Below, one piece after another: positions 10,993-20,565 of a DNA stretch of 64,000 nucleotides. Below the pieces are notes generated by a model. That model had not been told where the DNA came from. It saw only the letters and a list, made by a program, of their open reading frames with translations, and ran no database searches. The first letter of the stretch is position 1. The number at the start of each line of letters is the position of its first letter. The translations under genes and the position numbers were made by a program. The stretch comes from Pseudomonas sp. Q1-7. GTDB lineage: Bacteria > Pseudomonadota > Gammaproteobacteria > Pseudomonadales > Pseudomonadaceae. Where the stretch lies: assembly GCF_028010285.1 (NCBI RefSeq), contig NZ_CP116304.1:2496501-2560500 (forward strand), read 5' to 3'.

Positions 10993-11668
10993 CAAGGCAG
11001 TCCTGAGTTGCCGCAACCTGAGCAAGAGCTATGACGAAGGCCCGCAGTCGGTCGAGGTGCTGACGGGCGTCGAGCTGGAGCTCCACCCGGGTGAGCGGGT
11101 GGCCATCGTCGGTAGTTCCGGCTCCGGCAAGAGTACTTTGCTGAACATGCTGGGCGGCCTGGATACCCCAAGCAAGGGCAGTGTCTGGCTGGCCGGCGAG
11201 GAGCTGTCAGCGCTCAGTGAGACGGCCCGCGGCTTGCTGCGCAACCGCGCCCTGGGCTTCGTCTACCAGTTCCACCACCTGCTGCCGGAGTTCACCGCCC
11301 TGGAGAACGTCTGCATGCCGCTGCTGATCGGTCGCACCGCCATTCCCGAGGCGCGCCAGCGCGCCACCGCACTGCTGGAACGGGTGGGCCTGGGTCATCG
11401 CCTGTCGCACAAGCCCGCCGAGTTGTCCGGCGGCGAGCGCCAGCGCGTGGCCATCTCCCGCGCCCTGGTCAACAACCCAGCCCTGGTATTGCTGGACGAA
11501 CCCACTGGCAACCTCGACCAGCACACGGCCCATGGCATCCAGGAGCTGATGCTGGAACTCAGCCGCTCCCTGCGTACCGCCTTCCTGGTGGTGACGCACG
11601 ACCTGCAACTGGCCCGTCAGATGGACCGGGTGTTGCGCCTGGAAGACGGTCGGTTGGTGGCTGCCTGA
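10985..11668 (+). CDS. lolD: Lipoprotein-releasing ABC transporter ATPase LolD
   Basis: A 227-residue ATPase powering lipoprotein release by LolC/LolE. Walker A is GSSGSGKS (about 43-50), the Q-loop is [16 protein letters not shown], the LolD-specific stretch, the ABC signature is LSGGERQR (147-154), Walker [10 protein letters not shown] (167-175) and the switch His is in VVTHD. I start at the ATG at 10985, which overlaps the lolC end (CGCTATGAGTAA). lolE follows after a single base. Confidence 0.97.
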   Translation: MSNKAVLSCRNLSKSYDEGPQSVEVLTGVELELHPGERVAIVGSSGSGKSTLLNMLGGLDTPSKGSVWLAGEELSALSETARGLLRNRALGFVYQFHHLLPEFTALENVCMPLLIGRTAIPEARQRATALLERVGLGHRLSHKPAELSGGERQRVAISRALVNNPALVLLDEPTGNLDQHTAHGIQELMLELSRSLRTAFLVVTHDLQLARQMDRVLRLEDGRLVAA

Positions 11669-11669
11669 C

Positions 11670-12914
11670 ATGTTCAGACCTCTCCCGTTCTTCATCGGCA
11701 CGCGCTACACCCGCGCCAAGCGCCGCAACCACTACATCTCTTTCATCTCGCTGACCTCGATGATCGGTCTCGCCCTTGGCGTGCTGGCGATGATCGTGGT
11801 GCTGTCGGTGATGAACGGTTTCCAGAAGGAAATGCGCTCGCGCATCCTCGGTATGGTGTCCCATGCCACCCTGAGTGCCGAACAGCCGCTGAGCGACTGG
11901 CGTCGCCTGGCCGATGCGGCGCTGAAGCATCCGGAAGTGGTGGGAGCGGTGCCCTTCGCCGAACTGGAAGGCATGCTTTCCTACAAGGGCATGATGCAGC
12001 CGGTGCAGATCAACGGCATCGACCCGCAGGAGGAGACCAAGGTCTCCATCATTGGCCAGCACATGGTGCAGGGCGACCTGGCCGCGCTGAAAGCGGGGGA
12101 GTCCGGCATCGTCATCGGCGAGATCACCGCGCGGCGTTTTCGCCTCAACGTTGGCGACAAGTTGACCCTGATCGTCCCCGAGGTGAGCAGCGCGCCCGGC
12201 GGTATCACCCCGCGCATGCAGCGACTTAATGTGGTGGGGGTGTTCAAGGTCGGTGCCGAGCTGGACAGCTCCCTGGCGTTGATCAATATCGCCGACGCTT
12301 CGGCCATCCAGCGCCTGCAGGACGGCGAAGTGCAGAGCGTGCGCATTGCCCTGAAGGACCTCTTCCTGGCGCCCGAGGTATCGCGGCAGATCGTCGCCGA
12401 GTTGGGCCAGGGCTACCGGTCAGAGGACTGGACTCACACCCAGGGCAGCCTGTTCAGCGCCATGAAGATGGAGAAAACCATGATTGGCCTGCTGCTGCTG
12501 CTGATCGTGGCCGTGGCCGCCTTCAACATCATCGCCACCCTGATCATGGTGGTGGCCGACAAGCGTGCCGATATCGCCATCCTCCGCACCCTCGGCGCCA
12601 CGCCTCGGCAGATCATGGCGGTGTTCATGGTGCAGGGCAGCGTGATCGGTGCCATCGGCACCCTGGTTGGCACGCTGCTGGGCGTCATCGCCGCCCTCAA
12701 CGTCAGCGAGTGGATCGCCGCCCTGGAGCGCGCCAGCGGCCGGCAGATCTTCAGCTCCGACGTCTACTTCGTCAGTTACCTGCCATCCGAGCTGCAGCTG
12801 GGTGACGTGTTGCTGATCTGCGGCGCGGCGCTGGTGCTGAGCTTCCTGGCAACCCTGTACCCGGCCTGGCGTGCCGCGCAGACTCAGCCGGCCGAGGCCC
12901 TGCGCTACGAGTGA
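11670..12914 (+). CDS. lolE: Lipoprotein-releasing ABC transporter permease LolE
   Basis: A 414-residue paralogue of the permease two genes upstream, with the same layout: an N-terminal helix, a periplasmic domain of about 220 residues, and three C-terminal helices including [16 protein letters not shown]. The first 45 residues and the last 140 are nearly the same in the two permeases; the periplasmic part differs more, as expected for a pair with separate partner contacts. The gene closes the lolCDE operon and is followed by a strong terminator. Confidence 0.93.
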   Translation: MFRPLPFFIGTRYTRAKRRNHYISFISLTSMIGLALGVLAMIVVLSVMNGFQKEMRSRILGMVSHATLSAEQPLSDWRRLADAALKHPEVVGAVPFAELEGMLSYKGMMQPVQINGIDPQEETKVSIIGQHMVQGDLAALKAGESGIVIGEITARRFRLNVGDKLTLIVPEVSSAPGGITPRMQRLNVVGVFKVGAELDSSLALINIADASAIQRLQDGEVQSVRIALKDLFLAPEVSRQIVAELGQGYRSEDWTHTQGSLFSAMKMEKTMIGLLLLLIVAVAAFNIIATLIMVVADKRADIAILRTLGATPRQIMAVFMVQGSVIGAIGTLVGTLLGVIAALNVSEWIAALERASGRQIFSSDVYFVSYLPSELQLGDVLLICGAALVLSFLATLYPAWRAAQTQPAEALRYE

Positions 12915-12930
12915 GTGCGCTGCCGACAAC

Positions 12931-12959
12931 AAAAACGCCGCATCGAGTGCGGCGTTTTT
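12931..12959. terminator. Bidirectional terminator between lolE and the DUF2062 gene
   Basis: A perfect 12-bp stem AAAAACGCCGCA / TGCGGCGTTTTT with a loop of five bases, between two convergent genes. A and T runs at both ends make it work on either strand. Confidence 0.92.
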
Positions 12960-12963
12960 CATT

Positions 12964-13491
12964 TCAGCGGCTGATTTCCCGCCGGGCTTTCTGGCGCTTG
13001 CGCCAACTGTGTCCGACCCACCAGCGCCAATAGAGCATGGTCAGCATGTAGGCCAGCGCGCCGATCAGTACACCGCAGAGCAGTGATCCTAGGAGAAACG
13101 GCTGCCAGACCGAGGAAATTTCCTGGGTAATCCATTCCCAGGTCAGTTCATCGGGTAGGGCGCGCGGGGAAATCTGCATGATCCAGGCGCCCACCTTGTA
13201 GGTGCAGTAGAAGACCGGTGGCATGGTGATGGGGTTGGTCAGCCAGACCAGGCCCACGGAAATCGGCAGGTTGGCGCGGACCAGGATGGCCAGGCCGGCG
13301 GCCAGCAGCATCTGCATCGGGATGGGCACGAAGGCGGCGAACAGGCCCATGGCCATGGCGCGGGCAACCGAGTGGCGGTTGAGGTGCCAGAGGTTCGGAT
13401 CGTGGATCAGGGTGCCGAGAAAACGCAGGGATTTGTGGTCCCTGATGGTGTCCGGATTCGGCATGTAGCGTTTGAAGATGCGACGCGGCAT
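12964..13491 (-). CDS. DUF2062 membrane protein
   Basis: A 175-residue protein of the DUF2062 family. It has a soluble N-terminus, LGTLIHDPNLWHLNRHSVARAMAMGLF, then the family core with two hydrophobic hairpins (FAAFVPIPMQMLLAAGLAI and LVWLTNPITMPPVFYCTYKVG) and a final membrane helix with a basic tail. Biochemical role is unknown. I start at MPRRIFKRYMPNP (13491); earlier in-frame codons lie in the divergent intergenic region. The gene stands alone, divergent from comEC and convergent with lolE. Confidence 0.85.
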   Translation of the reverse strand: MPRRIFKRYMPNPDTIRDHKSLRFLGTLIHDPNLWHLNRHSVARAMAMGLFAAFVPIPMQMLLAAGLAILVRANLPISVGLVWLTNPITMPPVFYCTYKVGAWIMQISPRALPDELTWEWITQEISSVWQPFLLGSLLCGVLIGALAYMLTMLYWRWWVGHSWRKRQKARREISR

Positions 13492-13664
13492 GGGCGGTCT
13501 CTGGCGGACGGAAGCGCCGGGTATTATGCACACCCGGAAATGACATCGCCGGGTCAGTTTGTGTCGGCAAGTTTAAACGGGATTGCATCGGCCGGAGCAG
13601 CTGATGGAGGGCGGTACAGGACGTCGCCGCGCCTCCCGTTCCAGGGAAAGGGAGTCGGACAACC

Positions 13665-15890
13665 ATGGTTTCGGGCCTGGCCACGCTTGCCGTCGGCCTT
13701 CTTCTGTTGCGCTGGATGCCCAGCCTGCCGCCGGTCTGGTGGCTCTATCTGCAACTGCTGCTCGGCTTCGCGCTGCTGGGCTCGCGTGCCTGGCGGCCAG
13801 GGCTCTTGCTGCTCGGCCTCGGTTGGGCCTGCCTGAGCGCTCAATGGGCACTGGATGACCGCCTGGACCCCCGGCTTGACGGTCAGGTGCGCTGGCTGGA
13901 AGGGCGGGTGGTCGGCTTGCCGGAGTCGGCCGACGGCATGGTGCGTTTCGAGCTGGAGGACCTGCATTCGACGCGGGCGCGGCTACCCCGGCGCCTGCGG
14001 TTGTCCTGGCTAGACGGTCCGCGTGTGCTGGCGGGGGAGCGCTGGCGCCTGGCTGTCCGACTCAAGCGGCCCCGCGGCTTGGTGAATCCGGCGACTTTCG
14101 ATTACGAGGCCTGGCTGCTGGCGCGGCGCATCGGGGCGACCGGCTCGGTCAAGGTCGGCGAGCGACTGCAGCCAGCCAGCGGGCCTGTTGCCTGGCGCGA
14201 TGCGCTGCGCCAGCGCGTCTTGCAGGTGGACGCCTGGGGGCGAGCCGGCGGCCTCGCCGCGTTGGTGCTGGGCGACAGTTCCGGCCTGCAGGCGCGGGAC
14301 TGGCGCCTGCTGCAGGACACCGGAACCACTCATCTAATGGTGATATCGGGCCAGCACATCACCCTGTTCGCCGGCGTGCTCTATGGTCTGGTGGCGTCGC
14401 TCGCGCGCTTCGGACTCTGGCCGCGACGCCTGCCCTGGTTGCCCTGGGCTTGCGCCATGGCCTTCGCGGGCGGGCTCGGTTACGGCGTCCTGGCGGGCTT
14501 CGATGTGCCGGTGCAGCGGGCCTGCATGATGCTGGCCGTAGTGCTGATCTGGCGCCTGCGCTTTCGCCACGTTGGCCTGCTCACCCCTTTGCTGGTCGCG
14601 CTTTGCACGGTGTTGCTGGCCGATCCGCTGGTGGTCCTGCTGCCTGGTTTCTGGCTCTCGTTCGGCGCCGTGGTCCTGCTGGTCCTGGCCTTTGCCGGGC
14701 GACTCGGCGCCTGGTCCTGGTGGCGGACCTGGTGGCGCGCCCAGTGGGTCATGGGGATCGGCCTGGTGCCGCTGCTACTCGCGCTGGCCTTGCCCATCAG
14801 TCTCAGCGGTCCGCTGGCCAACCTGCTGGCAGTGCCCTGGGTCAGTCTGGTGGTACTGCCGCTGGCGCTGTCGGGGACCCTGTTGCTCGGCGTTGGCCCG
14901 CTGGGGGAAGCGTTGCTCTGGCTGGCCGGAGGGGCCCTGGAACTCCTGCTCCAGATCCTCGCCTGGGCCGCTGCGCAGCTACCCGCCTGGATTCCGTCGC
15001 GGGTTCCGCTTTGGGCCTGGCTGCTGGGTGCGATCGGTGTTCTGTTGTTGATCGCTCCGGCCGGCCTGCCGTTGCGCGCCTTTGGCTTCGCCCTGTCGTT
15101 GCCGATGTGGTTTCCGCCGCAGGCGCTTCCGGCAGCCGGTCAGGCCGAGGTATGGGTGCTCGATGTGGGGCAGGGACTTTCGGTGCTGGTTCGGACTCGC
15201 GCGCATGCGTTGCTCTACGATGCTGGTCCACGCCAGGGCGAGTTCGATCTCGGCGAGCGGGTGGTAATTCCGGTCCTTCGAGGTCTTGGAGTACGGGAGC
15301 TGGACTTGATGCTGATCAGCCACGCTCACTCCGATCACGCCGGCGGCGCTGTGGCCGTAAGCCGGGGGCTGACGGTCGCCAAGGTGCTCGGTGGAGAGGC
15401 CGGGCAGTTGCCCGGCGAGCTCGGCGCGCTGCCGTGCCAGGCCGGGGATGCCTGGACCTGGGATGGGGTGAAGTTCCTCGTCTGGCACAGGCCCGTGCCC
15501 GGCGACAGCAATGAAAGCTCGTGTGTACTGGCCGTCGAGGCCAATGGCGAGCGCATCCTGCTCAGTGGCGATATCGGCGCCCGCGGCGAGGCGGCCTGGA
15601 TCGCCAGTGGCCAGCCGCTCGCGGCGCGCTGGCTGGTGGCCGGCCACCATGGCAGCCGCACATCCTCCACCCGCTTTTTCCTGCGCGCGGTGGCGCCTGA
15701 GAAGGTGCTGATCTCGCGAGGCCACCAGAACGCCTTCGGGCATCCGCACCCGCTTGTCGTTTCGCGGGTCCGGGCTCTCCCGGCCGAGATCCATGACACG
15801 GCGGAGCAGGGCGCATTGCGGCTGCACCTGGGGGCCTGGGGCGAGGCCGAGGGCTGGCGGGAAAAGTCCGTTTTCTGGAGGGAAAAATGA
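13665..15890 (+). CDS. comEC: DNA internalization channel protein ComEC/Rec2
   Basis: A 741-residue polytopic protein that carries single-stranded DNA across the inner membrane during natural transformation. It has an N-terminal DUF4131-type region, the Competence domain (DTGTTHLMVISGQHITLFAG, about 218-240, and many helices to about residue 480), and a C-terminal metallo-beta-lactamase-like domain with WVLDVGQGLSVLV and the metal motif SHAHSDHAGG (about 552). AAAGGGAG lies 11 bases before the ATG. It is followed after 71 bases by the envelope operon. Whether the strain is transformable cannot be judged from this window. Confidence 0.93.
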   Translation: MVSGLATLAVGLLLLRWMPSLPPVWWLYLQLLLGFALLGSRAWRPGLLLLGLGWACLSAQWALDDRLDPRLDGQVRWLEGRVVGLPESADGMVRFELEDLHSTRARLPRRLRLSWLDGPRVLAGERWRLAVRLKRPRGLVNPATFDYEAWLLARRIGATGSVKVGERLQPASGPVAWRDALRQRVLQVDAWGRAGGLAALVLGDSSGLQARDWRLLQDTGTTHLMVISGQHITLFAGVLYGLVASLARFGLWPRRLPWLPWACAMAFAGGLGYGVLAGFDVPVQRACMMLAVVLIWRLRFRHVGLLTPLLVALCTVLLADPLVVLLPGFWLSFGAVVLLVLAFAGRLGAWSWWRTWWRAQWVMGIGLVPLLLALALPISLSGPLANLLAVPWVSLVVLPLALSGTLLLGVGPLGEALLWLAGGALELLLQILAWAAAQLPAWIPSRVPLWAWLLGAIGVLLLIAPAGLPLRAFGFALSLPMWFPPQALPAAGQAEVWVLDVGQGLSVLVRTRAHALLYDAGPRQGEFDLGERVVIPVLRGLGVRELDLMLISHAHSDHAGGAVAVSRGLTVAKVLGGEAGQLPGELGALPCQAGDAWTWDGVKFLVWHRPVPGDSNESSCVLAVEANGERILLSGDIGARGEAAWIASGQPLAARWLVAGHHGSRTSSTRFFLRAVAPEKVLISRGHQNAFGHPHPLVVSRVRALPAEIHDTAEQGALRLHLGAWGEAEGWREKSVFWREK

Positions 15891-15961
15891 GAACGGCGGC
15901 GGTCGGCAGGGACCGACCCTATGCTAGAGTGGCGCCACTTTTCCGAAGGGGATTTCCTACC

Positions 15962-16597
15962 GTGTGGGAGTTGGTCAAAGCCGGTGGCTGGATGATGCTG
16001 CCGATCGTTCTGTGTTCCATCGCCGCCACCGCCATCATTGCTGAACGCCTGTGGACCCTGCGCCTCAGCCGGGTCTCGCCGCCGCATCTGCTGGGCCAGG
16101 TCTGGCGCCAGATCAAGGACAAGCAATTGAATGGCCAGAAGCTCAAGGAGCTGCGTGCCTCCTCCCCCCTGGGGGAAGTGTTGGCGGCAGGGCTGGCCAA
16201 TTCCAAGCATGGCCGCGAGATCATGAAGGAGTGCATCGAAGAGGCCGCCAGCCGGGTCATCCATGAGCTGGAACGCTACCTCAATGCTTTGGGTACCATC
16301 GCTGCCATGGCGCCGTTGCTGGGCCTGCTGGGCACGGTATTCGGCATGATCGAAATCTTCAGCGGCTTCATGGACAACGGCATGGCCAACGCGCCGGTGC
16401 TCGCCGGCGGTATCGCCAAAGCCCTGGTGACCACGGCCGCCGGCCTGGTCGTGGCTATTCCGGCGGTGTTCTTCCATCGTTACCTGCTGCGCCGTGTCGA
16501 CGAGTTGGTGGTCGCCATGGAACAGGAAGCGATCAAGCTGGTGGAAGTGGTCCAGGGCGACCGCGAGGTCGACTTCGCAGAGGAAGCCAAAGCGTGA
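15962..16597 (+). CDS. exbB: MotA/TolQ/ExbB family proton channel protein
   Basis: A 211-residue inner-membrane protein with three membrane helices: one near the N-terminus (about 9-28) and two around APLLGLLGTVFGMIEIF and GIAKALVTTAAGLVVAIPAVFF. These are the ion-channel helices of the ExbB/TolQ family, which use proton flow to drive TonB- or Tol-type systems. The start is GTG at 15962 (VWELVKAGGWMMLP), after GAAGGGG; earlier in-frame codons overlap comEC and do not resemble the family. The stop overlaps the exbD start (GTGA). No tonB partner is beside it, so whether it serves TonB or another system is open. Confidence 0.9.
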   Translation: MWELVKAGGWMMLPIVLCSIAATAIIAERLWTLRLSRVSPPHLLGQVWRQIKDKQLNGQKLKELRASSPLGEVLAAGLANSKHGREIMKECIEEAASRVIHELERYLNALGTIAAMAPLLGLLGTVFGMIEIFSGFMDNGMANAPVLAGGIAKALVTTAAGLVVAIPAVFFHRYLLRRVDELVVAMEQEAIKLVEVVQGDREVDFAEEAKA

Positions 16598-17040
16598 AGT
16601 TCCGTCGCCGGGCGGGCAACATCGCCCGCGAAGAGGTGTTCCTCAACCTGACGTCGCTGATCGACGTGATTTTCGTGTTGCTGCTGTTCTTCGTGGTCAC
16701 CACCACCTTCAGCAAGCCCAGCCAACTGAAGATCGAGTTGCCCGAGGCGGTCAGCGGTACGCCGCCGGAAGAGACCCAGCTGAAGACCCTGGAACTCAGC
16801 ATCGCTGCCGACGGCCAGTACTCGCTCAATGGTCAGAGCCTGGTGAAAAGCGACCTGGCGACGCTGATCGCCGCCCTGGGCCGCGAGTCGGAGGGGGACA
16901 ACAGCCTGCCGCTGGTGATCACCGCTGATGCCCGCACCACCCACCAGTCGGTGATCACCGCCATGGATGCCGCGGGCAAGCTGGGTTTCAGCCACCTGCG
17001 CATGACCACCATCGAGTCTGACGCGGCCAAGCAACCCTGA
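16594..17040 (+). CDS. exbD: ExbD/TolR family protein
   Basis: A 148-residue partner of the preceding channel, with a short cytoplasmic N-terminus, a single membrane helix carrying the key aspartate ([18 protein letters not shown], Asp near residue 24), and a periplasmic domain. The Asp is the proton-carrying residue in the family. GTG start at 16594 overlaps the exbB stop; its own stop overlaps the lpxK ATG by one base. The link to lpxK and kdsB is a common gammaproteobacterial arrangement. Confidence 0.92.
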   Translation: MKFRRRAGNIAREEVFLNLTSLIDVIFVLLLFFVVTTTFSKPSQLKIELPEAVSGTPPEETQLKTLELSIAADGQYSLNGQSLVKSDLATLIAALGRESEGDNSLPLVITADARTTHQSVITAMDAAGKLGFSHLRMTTIESDAAKQP

Positions 17041-18044
17041 TGGCCTTCTCCGACCGCCTGCTGGACGCCTGGTACCGGGGGCATCCGGCCCTCGGCCTGC
17101 TGGCGCCGCTGGAATGGCTCTATCGTGGGGTGGCGCAGCGCAAGCGCGCTGCCTTCCTGGCGGGGCAGGGTGACAGCTACCGACCGCCGGTGCCGCTCAT
17201 CGTGGTGGGCAATATCACCGTCGGCGGCACCGGCAAGACCCCCATGATTCTCTGGCTCATCGAGCACTGCCGCGCCCGTGGGCTGCGCGTTGGCGTGGTC
17301 AGTCGCGGCTACGGCGCCAAGCCGCCACGGTTGCCCTGGCGGGTGTGCGCCGACCAGCCGGCGGAGCAGGCCGGCGACGAGCCGCTGCTGCTCGTGCAGC
17401 GCAGTGGTGTGCCGCTGATGATCGACCCGGACCGTTCCCGCGCGGTTCGGGCGCTGCTGGAGCAGGAGCCGCTGGACCTGATTCTCAGCGACGATGGTCT
17501 GCAGCACTATCGGCTGGGGCGCGATCTGGAGTTGGTGCTGATCGACGCCGCCCGTGGTCTCGGCAATCGACGTTGCCTGCCGGCCGGCCCTCTGCGCGAA
17601 CCGGCCGAGCGCCTGGATTCGGTGGACGCGGTGCTGCGCAACGGCGCCGAGGCCGATTCCGTTGAGGGTTTCGCCTTTCGGCTGCAACCCAGCGCGCTGG
17701 TCAACCTGCGCAGCGGCGAGCGCGTGGGCCTGGAACATTTTCCAGCGGGCCAGGCCGTTCACGCGGTGGCCGGCATTGGCAACCCGCAGCGTTTCTTCAG
17801 GACCCTGGAGGCGCTAAACTGGCGCCCGATTCCGCACCCCTTCTCCGATCATGCAGTCTTCAGTCCCCAGGCCCTGGATTTCGCACCGTCGCTGCCGCTG
17901 CTGATGACCGAGAAGGATGCGGTGAAGTGCCGGGCCTTCGCGGCCAGCGACTGGTGGTACCTGGCGGTCGATGCCGTGCCGTCGCCGGCCTTCGTCGCTT
18001 GGTTCGACGGGCAATTGGCCCGCCTGCTGCCGAACCGCTTCTAA
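17040..18044 (+). CDS. lpxK: Tetraacyldisaccharide 4'-kinase (lipid A)
   Basis: LpxK phosphorylates the 4' position of the lipid A disaccharide at the inner membrane, the sixth step of the Raetz pathway. The 334 residues contain the Walker A motif [13 protein letters not shown] (about 57-69), an N-terminal membrane-associating stretch, the [18 protein letters not shown] catalytic region with DDG-x-x-H, and FSDHAVF and [11 protein letters not shown] near the C-terminus. All are standard. The gene overlaps exbD by one base and is followed by a short gap with a hairpin before the Trm112-like gene. Confidence 0.97.
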   Translation: MAFSDRLLDAWYRGHPALGLLAPLEWLYRGVAQRKRAAFLAGQGDSYRPPVPLIVVGNITVGGTGKTPMILWLIEHCRARGLRVGVVSRGYGAKPPRLPWRVCADQPAEQAGDEPLLLVQRSGVPLMIDPDRSRAVRALLEQEPLDLILSDDGLQHYRLGRDLELVLIDAARGLGNRRCLPAGPLREPAERLDSVDAVLRNGAEADSVEGFAFRLQPSALVNLRSGERVGLEHFPAGQAVHAVAGIGNPQRFFRTLEALNWRPIPHPFSDHAVFSPQALDFAPSLPLLMTEKDAVKCRAFAASDWWYLAVDAVPSPAFVAWFDGQLARLLPNRF

Positions 18045-18048
18045 CCCA

Positions 18049-18066
18049 GGCAGCCCTAGGGCTGCC
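18049..18066 (+). other. Intra-operon hairpin between lpxK and the Trm112-like gene
   Basis: GGCAGCCC-TA-GGGCTGCC, a perfect 8-bp inverted repeat, starts four bases after the lpxK stop and ends 17 bases before the next ATG. There is no T-run. It may be an RNA-processing or mRNA-stability stem, or a weak attenuator that lowers expression of the downstream genes. Confidence 0.5.
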
Positions 18067-18083
18067 GTCTCAAGGATTCACTC

Positions 18084-18269
18084 ATGGACCCGAAACTCCT
18101 CGATATTCTCGCCTGCCCCCTGTGCAAGGGCCCGCTGAAGCTGGCCGACGACAAGAGCGAGCTGATCTGCAAGGCCGACGCCCTGGCCTTCCCGGTGCGC
18201 GACGGCATTCCGGTGATGCTGGAAGGTGAGGCGCGCACCCTGAATGTCGACGAGCGGCTGGACAAATGA
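18084..18269 (+). CDS. Trm112-family zinc-ribbon-like small protein
   Basis: A 61-residue protein of the Trm112/YcaR family: [18 protein letters not shown] ... [21 protein letters not shown]. It has CxxC and a third Cys, with the fourth position lost, as in other enterobacterial and pseudomonad members. Its bacterial role is not settled; in many genomes it sits between lpxK and kdsB as here. It overlaps kdsB by four bases. Confidence 0.92.
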   Translation: MDPKLLDILACPLCKGPLKLADDKSELICKADALAFPVRDGIPVMLEGEARTLNVDERLDK

Positions 18270-19030
18270 CCCGGGCCTTCACCGTCGTCATCCCTGCCCG
18301 CTACGCGTCCACCCGCTTGCCGGGCAAGCCGCTGCAGGACATCGCCGGTAAGCCGATGATCCAGCACGTCTGGGAACAGGCACGGCGCAGCGCGGCCCAA
18401 CGCGTGGTGGTCGCCACTGACGATGTGCGTATCGTCGAGGCCTGCCAGGCATTCGGCGCCGAAGTGCTGCTGACCCGCGTCGATCACAACTCCGGCACCG
18501 ACCGCCTGGCCGAAGTGGCCAGCCACCTCGGTCTGGCCAGCGATGCCATCGTGGTCAACGTGCAAGGTGACGAACCGCTGATCCCGCCGGCCATCATCGA
18601 TCAGGTCGCGGCGAACCTAGCGGCGCACCCGGAAGCGGGCATCGCCACCCTGGCCGAGCCGATCCGGGACGTCCAGGCGCTGTTCAATCCCAACGTGGTG
18701 AAAGTGGCCGCAGACCTCAATGGCCTGGCTCTGACGTTCAGTCGTGCGCCGCTGCCGTGGGCCCGTGACGCCTTCGCTTCCAGCCGTGACCAGTTGCCGG
18801 ACGAGGTGCCGTATCGCCGCCACATCGGCATCTACGCCTACCGTGCGGGCTTTCTCCACGACTTCGTCGCCTGGGGCCCGTGTTGGCTGGAGAACACCGA
18901 GTGCCTGGAGCAGCTGCGCGCGCTGTGGCACGGCGTGCGCATCCACGTCGCGGATGCCCTGGAAGCGCCGCCTGCGGGTGTTGATACCCCGGAAGACCTG
19001 GAGCGCGTCCGGCGCTTGCTGGGGGCCTGA
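18266..19030 (+). CDS. kdsB: 3-deoxy-manno-octulosonate cytidylyltransferase
   Basis: KdsB activates Kdo with CTP to CMP-Kdo for the lipopolysaccharide inner core. The 254-residue sequence has the nucleotide-binding start [37 protein letters not shown] and [11 protein letters not shown], all standard for the family, and ends in [18 protein letters not shown] overlap with the Trm112-like gene and one-base overlap with the phosphatase gene show coupled translation. It is placed with lpxK so that lipid A and Kdo supply are co-expressed. Confidence 0.97.
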   Translation: MTRAFTVVIPARYASTRLPGKPLQDIAGKPMIQHVWEQARRSAAQRVVVATDDVRIVEACQAFGAEVLLTRVDHNSGTDRLAEVASHLGLASDAIVVNVQGDEPLIPPAIIDQVAANLAAHPEAGIATLAEPIRDVQALFNPNVVKVAADLNGLALTFSRAPLPWARDAFASSRDQLPDEVPYRRHIGIYAYRAGFLHDFVAWGPCWLENTECLEQLRALWHGVRIHVADALEAPPAGVDTPEDLERVRRLLGA

Positions 19031-19494
19031 TGCGCGTTCTCTTCGTATGCCTTGGCAACATTTGCCGGTCGCCCACCGCGGAAGGTGTCCTGCGGCACAA
19101 GCTGCGCGAAGCCGGGCTGGCAGAGCGGGTGCGCGTGGACTCCGCCGGCACCGGCGACTGGCACGTGGGCAAGGCGCCGGATGCGCGTACCCGCGTGGCG
19201 GCGCAGCGTCGAGGCTATGACCTGTCGCCGCTGCGTGCCCGGCAGGTGTCGGTCGACGACTTCGGCCAGTTCGACCTGATCCTGGCGATGGACGAGAGCA
19301 ACCTGTCCAACCTGCGCCGGTTGCGTCCTGGCAGCGCGATCGCCGAGCTGGACCTGTTCCTGCGCCGATACCAGCTGGCGCTGGACGAGGTGCCGGACCC
19401 TTACTACGGCGGTGAGGAAGGCTTCGAGCAGGTGCTCGACCTGGTGGAGCAGGCTTGCGATGCCCTGATCCTGGAAATCAAGGGGCGCCTGTGA
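19030..19494 (+). CDS. Low-molecular-weight protein-tyrosine phosphatase
   Basis: A 154-residue phosphatase with the P-loop VCLGNICRSPTAEG (catalytic Cys 7, Arg 13) at the N-terminus and the general-acid loop DPYYGG (Asp near 122). Members close to capsule genes (Wzb, Etp) act on tyrosine kinases; here the gene lies between kdsB and murB with no kinase in the window, so the substrate is unknown. It overlaps both neighbours. Confidence 0.93.
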   Translation: MRVLFVCLGNICRSPTAEGVLRHKLREAGLAERVRVDSAGTGDWHVGKAPDARTRVAAQRRGYDLSPLRARQVSVDDFGQFDLILAMDESNLSNLRRLRPGSAIAELDLFLRRYQLALDEVPDPYYGGEEGFEQVLDLVEQACDALILEIKGRL

Positions 19495-20510
19495 GCCTGG
19501 CACTTTTCGAGAACGTCTCCCTCAAGCCCTACAACAGCTTTGGCGTCGACGTGAAGGCGCGGCTGTTCGCCGAGGCACGCACCGACGTGCAGGTGCGTGA
19601 AGGGCTTGCCCTCGCCGCCCAGCGCGGTCTGCCGCTGCTGGTGATCGGCGGCGGGAGCAATCTGCTGCTCACCCGTGACGTCGAGGCGCTGGTGCTGCGC
19701 ATGGCCAGCCATGGCATCCGTGTGCTGGCCGACGATGGCGTGAACGTCCTGCTCGAGGCCGAAGCCGGCGAGCCCTGGCATCCCCTGGTGCTCCGGACCC
19801 TGGAGCAGGGCCTGGGCGGTCTGGAGAACCTCAGCCTGATCCCCGGCACCGTGGGGGCCGCGCCGATGCAGAACATTGGCGCCTATGGCGTCGAGCTGAA
19901 GGATGTTTTCGCTGGTCTGACCGCGCTGGACCGGGAATCCGGCGAGTTGCGCGAGTTCGGCCTGGAGGACTGCCAGTTTGCCTATCGCGACAGCCTGTTC
20001 AAGCGTGAGGCGGGCCGTTGGCTGATCCTGCGCGTGCGCTTCAACCTCAGCCGGTCGCCGCAGTTGCATCTGGATTACGGCCCGGTGCGTCAGCGTCTGC
20101 AGGCGAACGGCATCGAGGCGCCGACGCCCATGGACGTCAGCCGTGCCATCTGTGCGATCCGTAGCGAGAAACTGCCGGACCCGGCCGAGCTGGGTAATGC
20201 CGGAAGTTTCTTCAAGAACCCGTTGGTGAGCGCCGAATTGGCCCGGAGACTGCGTGGCGAGCATCCGGATCTGGTGGCCTATCCGCAGCCTGGTGGGCAG
20301 GTGAAGCTGGCTGCTGGCTGGCTGATCGAGCGCGCCGGCTGGAAGGGCTTTCGCGAAGGCGACGCCGGGGTGCACCGGCTGCAGGCTCTGGTGCTGGTGA
20401 ACTACGGGGCAGCGACCGGCGAACAGCTGCATGGCCTGGCCCAGCGTATCCAGGCGGATATCGAGGCGAAATTCGGGGTCGCGCTGGAGATGGAGCCGAA
20501 TCTGATCTGA
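19491..20510 (+). CDS. murB: UDP-N-acetylenolpyruvoylglucosamine reductase
   Basis: MurB uses NADPH and FAD to make UDP-MurNAc, the second committed step of peptidoglycan synthesis. The 339 residues show YNSFGVDVKA at the N-terminus, the FAD motif VIGGGSNLLLT, ENLSLIPGTVGAAPMQNIGAYG, YRDSLFK (type I loop) and GNAGSFFKNP with the catalytic Ser. I start at GTG 19491 (VSLALFENVSLKPYN), which overlaps the phosphatase stop; codons further upstream belong to that gene. A terminator follows at once, so murB ends the operon. Confidence 0.96.
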   Translation: MSLALFENVSLKPYNSFGVDVKARLFAEARTDVQVREGLALAAQRGLPLLVIGGGSNLLLTRDVEALVLRMASHGIRVLADDGVNVLLEAEAGEPWHPLVLRTLEQGLGGLENLSLIPGTVGAAPMQNIGAYGVELKDVFAGLTALDRESGELREFGLEDCQFAYRDSLFKREAGRWLILRVRFNLSRSPQLHLDYGPVRQRLQANGIEAPTPMDVSRAICAIRSEKLPDPAELGNAGSFFKNPLVSAELARRLRGEHPDLVAYPQPGGQVKLAAGWLIERAGWKGFREGDAGVHRLQALVLVNYGAATGEQLHGLAQRIQADIEAKFGVALEMEPNLI

Positions 20511-20525
20511 GGTGCCCCGGAAATG

Positions 20526-20553
20526 AAAAAACCGGCCAATGGGCCGGTTTTTT
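20526..20553. terminator. Bidirectional terminator between murB and ppnP
   Basis: AAAAAACCGGCC / GGCCGGTTTTTT, a perfect 12-bp stem with a loop of four bases, between two convergent genes. Confidence 0.92.
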
Positions 20554-20565
20554 CGTGGTGCCAAC

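Noticed and set aside
18084-18269. Loss of one Cys in the Trm112-like protein as a sign of decay
   Set aside because: The same three-Cys pattern is typical of the YcaR group, so it is not a defect.
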